Source: Melampsora larici-populina 98AG31 (lineage: Eukaryota; Basidiomycota; Pucciniomycetes; Pucciniales; Melampsoraceae). Taken from it: a stretch of DNA of 64,000 bases. How positions within the stretch are numbered: the first letter of the stretch is position 1; each line of letters begins with the position of its first letter. The stretch is taken from contig NW_006768772.1 of the NCBI RefSeq assembly GCF_000204055.1, forward strand, positions 1,636,287 through 1,700,286, written 5' to 3'. The notes under the pieces are model-generated. The model had not been told where the DNA came from. It worked only from the letters and a program-made list of their open reading frames with translations, and ran no database searches. The position numbers were made by a program, and so were the translations under genes. This document shows positions 33,599 to 43,250 of the stretch, one piece after another.

Positions 33599-35613
33599 AA
33601 TAAATCAGAATATTGGTACATATGACGTGACTGGACAGTTGTCCACAAGAAATACCCGTGCTGACCTCGCCTGTTGTCCGTTTTCTTGTTGGGGGACGAG
33701 TATGGGAGTTCCACTGCCCCTCGCTTGGCCCTTTGGGACAACGGCCGGCGGGGGACTGTGACACCGCCTATTTTACCGGCTGGGGCGGTATTAGGCTGTT
33801 TCTTATGTGCAGCGGCCGCCTCTTTCTTCGCCGCTCTGACTTCAGCCCGTTCCTGTTTGGCCAGTTCGCGCTTTCGAGCTCGTTCATTTTGAGCCGTCTC
33901 CTTCAGGGCCAATCGGCGTAAGTCCGCGTCTAGCTTTGCTTGCGCCTTTTGTTCAGCCGCTGCTACCTTCTCGGCAGCTTTTGCCTGGGCTTCTCGTTGC
34001 TTTTCCACCAGCTTGGCCTCCTTGGTCGCGATTTTATTAGCTTCAGCACGTGTTTGTGCAATTCTTGCTCCTTCAACCGATTGAATGGGTTTGCTAGGAG
34101 GCCGAGCAGCCGCCTTTCGTCGCTCCGCTGCTTTGACAACCGTGGAAGCCGCGTTGGGATGTTCTTTCCACTGTAAGAATGCATTGAACAGGCAGGTGAA
34201 TTGTCCAGGTATGGACTCGCTAGCAAGGACCACACCTAAGTCTTCGGGTTGCAAGAATAAATCGACATTTTTGGCTAGGTCCCATCCCAAATCCCGCCCG
34301 AAATGATTGTCCGGGCCTAGATGGCACGGATGAGTGAACTGAGAGTGCCAGAATTCGGTGAAGGCCTGATCCCACAGGCTAACTAGCCTAGAGAGGGTTG
34401 GGCACTCGACAATCGGATCGTCGGTTCCACAGAGCATGGGAATGTTTCGCATATCTTTCACAGGAGGTGCAGGAGGGTCGGGTAGGCTATTGATGAGTTC
34501 GAAGAGCTCGTCCTCCCCCATTTTGAGCGCGCTATCAAAATTATCGTTAGTTAGGCTCGCTTGAGCTAGCCAGAGGGCTTCAGCTTCCTCGGGTTGGCAG
34601 TTGGAACAGTCACAGATAGGCATGTGTGCTTCGCGCTGACGGTCCTCCTCCTCGTGTACGATGTCGCTATCCGGATCAAGGGGTATGTATCCGTTCCTGT
34701 GCCCGAACATCGTCAGTCAGCATTCACCAAGCTGAGTCAGGTGAAACCTTTTGACTCACTCTAGGTCAACTGCGAGAGCCACCCTCAGACAGACTGGAGT
34801 GATTGCTAACGCATCCATCCGGTCGTCATCTGACATTTCGGTTGGTGTGTCAAAGTCTTCAATCTTATTTTTCCCATTGGTTTGACAGTGCTCGACCAAG
34901 AGAAATCCAAGGCCACGTCGCTTGTCACGCCCGCATCTGCCAGACATCTGAATAAAACTGCAAGGGTCTTGGCGTCCAACAATGACGACGCGGCGGACCC
35001 TATGCCAGTTTTGGCCTAAACCCAAGGCAAGGGTGCAGCAAATCACCGCCAGGGATCCTGCCACGTACGCCGCTACCGCGGCCTGTTTAGCGTTTTCGCC
35101 GGTGGTAGCGTGATACTGGCGAGCAAAGGCTGACTGGCCATTTCCAGCTTTGGACGCGTGACCTCGTGCCATGTTGATCAACTCTAAGTACGCTAAGGTT
35201 GCGTTCTGAGTGTCCGAGTAAATCAGTGTCGGCGGTATCGACTCGTTTGGAACCACGGTGTGATGCGAGAAGAGGCCGCGTAAGGATGATTGAAGGGGGC
35301 GTTTGAAAGTCCTTCGTATCAGGCGTAATTCAGGGCGACTGAGCTCCGCACGCACAAATTGAACATCTCTAGAATCCAACTTAAGGTTGACCAAGATCGC
35401 TTGAACCGCTTGTGGTGTACAAGTAGCTGACATCAACAACAGCGGTACCCTGTCTGAACAAAGAAATCGACGGGCTAGCTGCCCATAGGAAGGTCGGAAC
35501 GCCCCACCATCATGAACACGGGTCCAGCTGGCAAGTCTTTTGGCTTGCCCGCTCTCGACGAGGCCCCATGTATACACCATGTGTGCCTCGTCGACAACGT
35601 TAAGTACCAACCT

Positions 35614-38384
35614 TCACGTGGTGGGCGGGGCGCAATTGGCCTGCCCCAGGGGCAGGCCTCTAGGGCAGGCCTTTTGGAGCCGATTTTGGGGGTGGCGTGC
35701 CCAAGTTAGACTTAGGTCTATTCCACCAAGTTACCGTGTGAAAAAAATTCAAATCACACTTCAAAGTACTCACCTTACAAAATATCCTCAATCTCAAAGC
35801 CACCGTCAGCAATATAATACTTCCATATCATGCCAAAAGTCAAATCCTCCTTGTCAAAGTCCGCCTCAGCCAAGTGGAACCAACCTACCGCCGGATTTGG
35901 AAAGCGATGGACAGGATTCTTGATGTCTGCTGAACTGAACACATCATCAAACCGCCGCCGGGCTCAATGTCAGCACTGTAAGGCTACGTTGGATGGAAAG
36001 CCAAGTGGATTATACAATCATATCACCAAGAAATGTCCGTCAATCTCAATCTCAAAAAAGTCAGAATACAAACAGCTCATACTTGCTGAGCATAATGAGA
36101 AGACTGGGCGATCAAACTCTCAACCTGCAACAGAAACTGGCTCAAGTGATGATGGCGCTCCCTCACTGGTTCCAAAGTCAAAACTCATCCATGATTTCAG
36201 CTCACTGCATCACTTCAGAACGTACGACAAGGCCAAGTTAGCTGACCTTGACGAGGAGCTTTTGAAATCCCTCATCTCGGGGAAGGTAGCCTTTAGATTC
36301 CTTCACAACAATTTTTTCTTGAACTATCAAAAAATGCTAGCTGTATGTGTATTCAAGCCTCCTACTCGTTATCGGATGATTGAAAATGTACTTCCAATGT
36401 TACATGCTAAACACGAGATAGCAATCAAGGAGAAGTTAGCGAAACAGTCGAACTTGACTATCACTTTAGATGGCTGGACTGACGTATCAAAAAACAGCAT
36501 ATACGCAGTTTTAGTCTTACGAGGCACTGAAGTCAAGCAATTCATTGATGTTCTCGAATTGAATCAAAAGCGACATACCTCTGAAAACACCTTTTCCGCT
36601 TTAAATGACACTCTCAAGGCTCAGGGTCTTCGATGGGATCAGATCAGTGCTGTTGTCACTGATTCTCCAGCAGTTATGATAAAGTTTTGTGTAAGTCAAC
36701 TTGTCAAGGCTTCTTTTTTCTTCTCACTGTCTTGTAATCTGATTCGAACATTTATCTCCTTTGTCAAATGATAGAAAATCATTACTGAGGAACATCCAGC
36801 GATCATCACCTTACCTTGCTGTCTTCATGTCATCAACTTAGTTACTGAAGACATTCTGTCGCATCCAAGCATGAGAGAGGTTGTCTCCAACAACAAAGAA
36901 CTAGTCAATTTTTTTACCAAAGCTCATTATTGGATTCAATGGTTAGAGAGTTGGCGAGTTACTGAGAAAGTCGGACACGGAATCAAAACGTTCTCCGAGA
37001 CTCGATGGTTCTCTTTTGCCAAGGTCTGTCTGTCTGTTCAATCACACGAACTCGGTTTTCGAAAATGTGTCGAGACTTCGATCGATCGATCAACCGATGC
37101 GCCTTCAATCAAGAAGAGTATCAGGGACATTGTTTTCAATCGTCTTCACTTTGCTTCGAAGTTCGAATGATGTCTTAGTCCGAGTACTCCAGCCAGTTGT
37201 TGATACGATTGCAAAATTAGAACGCACGAATACTACCGTTGGTGAAGTTTGGAGTGAGGTGATTGTGTTGTACATGAAGCTCAAAGATATGAAAGTTGAA
37301 TCTCAATATTCAACTTTCAAGTCTCACAGTATTCAAATAATCAACAAGTGATGCAAAGTCTTTGACAAACCGGCCTACATCCTTGGATTTTTCCTGACAC
37401 CTCAGTTTCGTCAAATCGCTGCGTCTCAAAAATACGATATCAATTACTTCACGCGAGCTATTGTCAAAATCGCAAAAGTTTGGAAGTTCAAACAGATTGA
37501 ATGTAAAAACCTGATCACACAAGTCTTACAATACTACAACTCCGAGGGTCCATTTCGTATACCTCCAGATGGCAAGTTGTGATTTCTCATTATCATATCG
37601 GATGTGATAATGTAACTAATCTTGATTATTGTTTAGGTTCATCTGCCATGAATTACTGGTTGAAGGTACCAGCTAATCCACAGACTCAAGAGCTCAAGTC
37701 GTTCACCATCAAGCTCTTAGAAATTGTACCCCACGCTGCGGGTGTTGAAAGCCTCTTTTCGCGGATGGGTTCTCAAAAGACTAAGTCGCGCGCTCGAATG
37801 GATGTCTCAACATTAAAGATGATGTCTCAAATCGAGATGGATCTCGAATCCGAGCAATCGAATCGTGTGGCCAAATCGATCAAAAATAACGATCAAACTG
37901 CTGCTGCTGATGATTCACAAGATCTAGATCCTCAATTTGAAGATCTTGATCAAGTTCAAGAGTTTGAAAATGGAATTCATGGTGAAGATGAGGTGGATCA
38001 GGGAGAAGAACGAGAGGATATTACTGAGAGTGGTTTTATAGACACTCTCTTTGATTTAACATTATTCAATATTAGAGTTGAAGCAGAACAAGCTGTTACT
38101 ATTGTTTTAGATGAGGGATCTGACAATGAAGACTGGGATGAGGAGAATCTTTTCGATGGTTTACTTCAATGAATGTTCATGAGGTGTACAGCAGAACTGT
38201 TATGAAATACAAAAAAGTCCTTTCTGATGTTGTTGAGCGGGTTTTTTTGCCTTTTTTTGATTTTTGGGGGGATTTTGACACCTCAGAGGCACGCCTCTGC
38301 GCCCCCACTATAGGCGTGCCTTTGGAACAGTCAAAATCCGCGCCTGGGCCTGCCCAAAATTCAAAACCCGCGCCCACCACGTGA
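35614..38384. mobile_element. hAT element (2,771 bp, TSD ACCAACCT) inside the helicase gene
   Basis: Inverted ends TCACGTGGTGGGCG (35614 onward) and CGCCCACCACGTGA (to 38384) are flanked by ACCAACCT on both sides (35606-35613, 38385-38392), the 8-bp duplication typical of hAT. Just inside each end are GC-rich blocks with repeated GGCAGGCC/GGCCTGCC and GGCACGCC-type words, as in hAT subterminal regions. It carries one plus-strand transposase gene. It sits in the helicase gene just upstream of the DEAH motif. Confidence 0.95.
35830..38172 (+). pseudogene. hAT transposase, damaged
   Basis: The N-terminus has a BED-type zinc finger (CQHCKATLDGKPSGLYNHITKKC spacing, 35960-36030). The core starts at NLTITLDGWTDVSKNSIYAVL. 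The C-terminal dimerisation region (hATC) is clear: FTIKLLEIVPHAAGVESLFSR at about 37690-37770, with an acidic tail. An intron follows IKFC (36690-36773). Two lesions: a one-base frameshift near 37160-37170 (FASKF versus NDVLVRVLQPV frames) and an in-frame TGA at about 37348 between QIINK and CKVFDKPAYILGF. An intron with donor GCAAGT (37574) and acceptor TTTAG (about 37636) joins PPDG to SSAMNYW, a GC-AG intron. The element probably moved with help from another copy, or decayed after insertion. Confidence 0.85.
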
Positions 38385-39264
38385 ACCAACCTCGACTGAA
38401 ACCGAGGATCCATCCACATTTGGTCAAAAACTTCGCTAGTTAATGCGACTTCTGGGCTCTAGCCATACCAAAAATCCAAAAGTCTCAGTTTCAAACTGTC
38501 CGTTTGGCCAATGGGAGCCACATATAAACGATTGTAATTACCACGTAAACAAAGTTATATTTCCCTTGAATAATCGCATTACACATATCCGGTGTACAAT
38601 TTGGCCCGGTCAAGTTCACGCCGTTCAAATTAACTCTGTCTTTTTCGCTGACCTGGAACCATGGTGGGATCAAAGGTCAGTCAGGTGTGGCAAGTTGGAC
38701 TACTTGACCGCTGCGAACATACCTGGTCATCGCCTGGAGCGTCCAACGGGTTGATGCTCAGCAAAATAGGAGCATAGCTATCGTCGAAGGCCAGGTAGAC
38801 CAATTTGGGCACTCGGCTCTTGCCAAAACCTGTCCCCGCTAATAAAAAGTTGGTACGAACATTGATGAGGTGTACCACAGCTTGGACTTGCTGAGCTCGT
38901 GCCGGGAATCCGTATTTGGCCTGAAACAAGTCGCCGATGATCTTGGCTTGTTCGTCCTCGCTGATTCCAAGTAGCTCGACACGCAGTTTGGCCGGTGCAC
39001 TTAGGGATTTGGCTACTCCGAGTGCTAGTTTCTGCGCATTGGCGGCGGATACACTCCTTCGTAGCATTCCGACGGGTTTGGGTTGAGATAGATGTGCAAG
39101 TGAACTGGTTGTATGCGGTGAGTTGTGGTGTGACGAGGGTGCCTGATTTGTGAACTTGGCGAAAAATCAGAGCCGGCAGGCAAACTTCAGTTTGTCTAGC
39201 AGGTTTTGTCCGTTATGTCCACCCTGCCAGGGTTTTTGCCGCCGCAGTCATGAATTGGTCATGT

Positions 39265-39561
39265 ACGGCCCCGAGTTGTGAGCCAAGAGCTTGATTGCTC
39301 ATATCTTTTGAAGATATGGGGCCGTGAAGGTATGGAGGGTGGCAAATGATAGATGGAGATCTTGCGCTTTTGTTTCATTATCACCTTTTCATGAGTTGAT
39401 AAGGTGAATACGTGAGCACGTGAGATGACAGGTTTTTGGCGAAAGCCCTGTCTAGTCTCACGCCAGAAATTTGGGATAGCGCATAAGTCCCTCGCTGGCG
39501 CTCGGAGGTACGTGGTACTTGTACCGACGGGGCCGAAGCGAGTGGGACTTATATAAGTTTG
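39265..39561 (-). repeat. Right 297-bp terminal inverted repeat
   Basis: The reverse complement of 28708-29004 with no difference that I can find. It is followed by GGCCCGCCC (39562-39570), then by the remainder of the left terminal repeat of X1 (from 39571, starting AGTTTTCGTAAAAT). Confidence 0.95.
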
Positions 39562-39747
39562 GGCCCGCCCAGTTTTCGTAAAATAATATTTTGCCCAATA
39601 CAGGCCAAAATACAAGCATAGCCTTCAATTGAGATAGCGATATCTCGATTGAATTTGGCCAGTTGACTGCTGTTGACCACTCGACTCCATACCCTCCATA
39701 CCCTCGATCCCACCACAACTATTCCAACAAACTATTCCAAATCCACG

Positions 39748-41814
39748 ATGGTCAAAAAACCAACCAAAAAGCAACTTCTCTTAGAAGCTGAACAGAGAAG
39801 ACGTGAAGAACTGTAAGTATTCAAAACCCAATTCTTATCAACAATGATTCACTGACCCATGGTTTTTTTAGTGCGATTCGGCAAGCAAGACAAGCTGGAC
39901 CTGAAGGCCTTAGCCCTGAACGTGGTAGGGAAGGTACCCCTTATCAAATGTACAAGTAAGCTTCTTTCTTCGATTCTATGTCACTTGATCAAAGTTGTTC
40001 AGCTGCTTACCTTTGTGTTTAATTTCTCTCCGCAGACGTGGCCATCATTTTGAAGACGTTACCGGCGGCCCACGTCAATATCAAGATAACGAATTGATCC
40101 ATTTGGATCCGAAACGCAAACCAGGCTTCCAGGAATTTGAGTGTTGACTTCGTGGACCGCCTCCAGGTGAGTTTTTCCACCCATCTCAGAATTTCTCATT
40201 TCCAAACACTCATCTCGCTCTTTTGTATTCTCTTTCTTTCTCTGTCCGTTTCTCCAATCATTCAGTTCCAGCCCCACCGATGTCTTTCAACGCCTTTATC
40301 AATGAGGCTCACGTCAACCCAATGCTTGGGAATCACAATATTCAAGGTCAACCTCGAGCTGTGAGCGGTAAGTACTTTCATCCCTCCGTTGAAAACAGTT
40401 TTCATCAATTGAACTGATGTGATTCTGATTCAGAAACACATGTTGACATCAACTTAACTGTTACACCACCGCCACGATACCCTGAAGTGGCCATTCAACC
40501 TAGCTTGGAAGCTGACGAGGCCAAACCAAGCCTTGTCAAGCTATGGTTCCACGTCTATACTCCGATCCCGAAGACCAAGGCTGAAAAACAAGCCGGAACC
40601 GCCCAGAAGTACATCGATCTCACAAGTGAGCCGGCTTTCAACTCTGTCATTCAAATCCACGGGGCTACACTCGTCGATGTCAAAGAGGCCGTCTTTGATG
40701 CTTGTGCTGAAGTCAAAGCGGTATGTGGATCGCTTCTCAGAGAGGCTGATCTAGATGGTAAGTTGGCATTCAAAGGCTACGTGGCTGGCCGTGGACCGTT
40801 TCTCAAGTCGGCCTTGAAAATGATTGCATCGGAGGTGGTCCTTGACCAGTTCAAGGAAACCATGAAGGCCAACAAGGGTAAAGAAGTTGATTTCAAACTT
40901 TTCATTGATAATCCAAAGACTGCCAATCGTCTAAAATCAAAGGTAAGTTAGTTTTTTACTTTTCAATTCCTTTTCTGAAATCTCATTTGCTGATGATGTT
41001 CTTTTTCCAAAAATACTGAACAGGAGGACACTTTTGATCGAGCCACTCTTGACAGTCATCCAAATTCATTGGCTCCTCATCGAATCGATGAATTAGAAAT
41101 GCACATAAGTACTGACTTCATCTTGGCCTCATCATAAACCTCTACTGATCCCTGTTTGATTACAGGATATTGATGTTAATCCAGAATGGCAGCGTATCCG
41201 AGTCAAGCTCATGCAGGACTATGGATGTGTCTCAATTGGCGGTTGGGAGTGTATGGGGCTTATCAACCCAGAAAATACCAACGAGGCAGTCCACTTGAGC
41301 CATTTGATGATGGATACTTGGGCAACTGCATTGGTAAGTACTTTCTTTTTCATCATCTTGATCATCTTTCATTGACCAATTTCCTTCTTTGAACCAGTTC
41401 AAACGCAAACCTGGAGCAACCGAGATGGTGCCTCCCAAGCTACCTGAATTCCGATTTTGCCGCATTTCCAACCAACCTGGTCATCCTCATGGACAACCTG
41501 CTGCCCCTGCCGATAACGTTCAAACTACTTCACAAATTCCCAACAATCGTACCGAGTCACCTATTCCAGGTCCTCCTCCACCTCTCAAAGACTTCCTTAC
41601 TTGGGCCAAGATTTCACCAGACGATGAAAACACCCGTGCCCTTCTCAAGAAGCTCGACATCATTGATTACAAAGCATTCCTTTCGCCCTCTTTAAATGTT
41701 ACAACCCTTGCTGCGTTGGGATTCGCGTATGGAACCGCAGTACGTTTACATGATCAAGCCCCACTTTATCAAGCTGAACTCAAGAGACGCAAGAATCCCG
41801 GCTTTTGGGATTGA
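39748..41814 (+). pseudogene. Accessory gene of Tc1/mariner X1 (decayed)
   Basis: Exons by phase: 39748-39812, 39872-39955, 40036-40166, 40266-40367, 40434-40942, 41024-41104, 41166-41333 and 41398-41814. The protein starts MVKKPTKKQLLLEAEQRRRE (basic, helical). The middle holds LVKLWFHVYTPIPKTKAEKQ, then LDQFKETMKANKGKEVDFKLF. A Pro-rich linker leads to a compact helical C-terminus (FLTWAKISPDDENTRALLKKL, then LSPSLNVTTLAALGF), possibly SAM-like. Damage: an in-frame TGA at 40144-40146 and a splice donor reading AT instead of GT at 41105. The C-terminal and middle blocks align with the accessory protein of X2 (48449-50972). It converges on the transposase, and its presence in two separate Tc1/mariner elements suggests it works in transposition. 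I know of no named family. Confidence 0.75.
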
Positions 41815-42431
41815 TCCAGTCTAACAAGATCAAAATCCATAAAAAATGTTATTGTAGCAAGCACTTGTGTAGCTTAGCAAATATTGTATCCATTCTTAAT
41901 CCTTGTAAAAGATCGACTGTTTGACTGCTACTGCTGAAATGAAAATTTATGTATGAACCTGTGAAAACCTGGTCTATAAGACCATTAGCCTTTTGCCATA
42001 GTAAGATTTTTAAAAAAATACTCGAGTAAAATTGAAGACTTATTGAGGTAACTCTTTCATATTGGTTCATCCCAATTGTATTCAACTTGTATCTCAACAC
42101 ACTTTTGGTTATCATGATTATTGACTTCATCATCTCACAATTGATGAATTGCACAAACTTATTATGGAAGTTTTTGAGATAAGCTCTTAAAGCAATGGGT
42201 TATGGCTCATTTTTAATCAAGGTAATCAAAAAAACAACAATGGGTATGAGAACCCTTTTTATTACTCAGGCGCATACAGAGAAATTTCTTTTGGTGAGAT
42301 GATACAACATGACTTTTCTTTAGGTTTGAGATGAGAAACCATAATCAAAAACTTCTTCGTAGAGTGAAACTTTTTGAGCTCGTCCAGATCATATCAATAA
42401 TACCCACATGTCTCATAAAGTTTCTCAATCA
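41815..42431. other. Non-coding spacer of X1
   Basis: AT-rich sequence after the accessory gene stop. I see no coding region or inverted repeat beyond the MITE that starts at 42432. Confidence 0.5.
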
Positions 42432-43247
42432 CACTACACAAAATGTAATCTTTACCGGGCGGTAAAGAAAACTACTGACATAGAAAACTCCTGAGGCAAC
42501 AGGAAGAGAGCTAAAAATCTGGAAAAATATGCACCTTGTTCCTAGATGTTGGGGTGTGATGATGAGTATTTTTTTGTATTTTACACACAGATATTGGTTA
42601 GTGTACTAACAATAAAGGCTGAAAATCATCAAAAACCCACCTGTAACAATACCTGAAATTTGGGTCATGATCATGAAGACAATATTTTGTGGTCTAAAAA
42701 CTACAACAACTTCTGCAATTCTGCTCCAAACAACTCAATTTTTGGCTCAGTCAAAAGCTGAACCATTCTCCTTTACACTTAATAAAGGCAGTAAGGTGTT
42801 ATTTAGTCATGTAAACGCTCTACATATGCTCAAACAGTTCTGCATGAATTGCTCTGTAGGATCTTTTGTAGACCGGCTACAGATGTGATGTCTCAATGAT
42901 AAATGTAAAGGAAAGACTCACCTTTTTGATAAACTTAAAATCGAGTGATTTGATTTAGAACTGCAAAAGGTATTGATGTTTGAAGATTTCAAAATCCTCT
43001 CTTCAAGATCATGGGCCAAATTTCAGGTATTGTTACAGGTGGGATTTTGATGATTCTCAGCCTTTATTGTTAGTAGACTAACCAATATCTGTGTGTAAAA
43101 TACAAAAAAATACTCATCATCACACCCCAACATCTAGGAACAAGGTGCATATTTTTTCAGATTTTTAGCTCTCTTCCTGTTGCCTCAGGATTTTTCTATG
43201 TCAGTAGTTTTCTTTACCGCCCGGTAAAGATTACATTTTGTGTAGTG
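42432..43247. mobile_element. CACTA-type MITE B (816 bp, TSD TCA)
   Basis: Ends CACTACACAAAATG (42432) and CATTTTGTGTAGTG (to 43247) are flanked by TCA on both sides (42429-42431, 43248-43250). The inverted arms are long, about 230 bp, with a few mismatches and include CTTTACCGGGCGGTAAAG, itself a palindrome. No transposase is present. It lies just past the 3' end of the X1 transposase pseudogene. Confidence 0.92.
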
Positions 43248-43250
43248 TCA

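Larger units (their letters stand above)
33568..39067 (-). pseudogene. RecQ-like DEAH-type helicase, split by a hAT element
   Basis: Exons on the minus strand: 39067-38723, 38652-38542, 38458-38385 (reaching the hAT insertion), then 35613-34760 and 34696-33568. Without the hAT insert and one copy of its 8-bp duplication the frame is continuous, about 830 residues. Helicase motifs: LLAGTGFGKSRV (Walker A), ILLSINPLDAPGDDQV (Ia), FVYVSPEVALTSEVF, LNVVDEAHMVY (Walker B, DEAH), LLLMSATCTPQ (III), TLIYSDTQNATL (IV), ALGLGQNWHRVRRVV (V) and SFIQMSGRCGRDKR (VI). The order and SPE and GRCGRD contexts point to the RecQ family. The C-terminal exon is an acidic region followed by a long Ala/Lys/Glu coiled coil, unusual for RecQ. 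Now broken, so the protein would stop inside the hAT. The first exon may have an upstream partner. Confidence 0.88.
28708..39561. mobile_element. 10.85-kb TIR element carrying RecQ-like helicase, DUF6589-like and third gene
   Basis: The ends are 297-bp terminal inverted repeats (28708-29004 and 39265-39561) that read as identical, flanked by the 9-bp duplication GGCCCGCCC (28699-28707, 39562-39570). The undisturbed target is seen in the right repeat of X1 (about 45165-45173, complement strand), where GGCCCGCCC occurs once between the same flanks. Without the nested hAT element the length is about 8.08 kb. Three genes: an unknown minus-strand gene (29271-30355), a plus-strand DUF6589-like gene (30652-33598) and a minus-strand RecQ-like helicase (39067-33568). 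No DDE, tyrosine or other transposase domain is recognisable. Long TIRs with a 9-bp duplication recall Mutator-like elements, but the gene content does not. Confidence 0.92.

Noticed and set aside
38681..39067. Calling the helicase a subtelomeric TLH-type helicase and this a telomere-linked region
   Set aside because: No telomere repeats are seen, and the gene is enclosed in TIRs with a target duplication in the middle of other transposons.
28708..39561. Calling the large element a standard Mutator-like element
   Set aside because: The 9-bp duplication and long TIRs fit, but no MULE transposase domain is present in any of the three genes.
39259..39615. Open frame of about 118 residues on the minus strand
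   Set aside because: It is the right terminal repeat of the large element plus flanking X1 sequence.
42667..42888. Plus-strand open frame inside MITE B
   Set aside because: It falls inside a non-autonomous MITE with no similarity to transposases.
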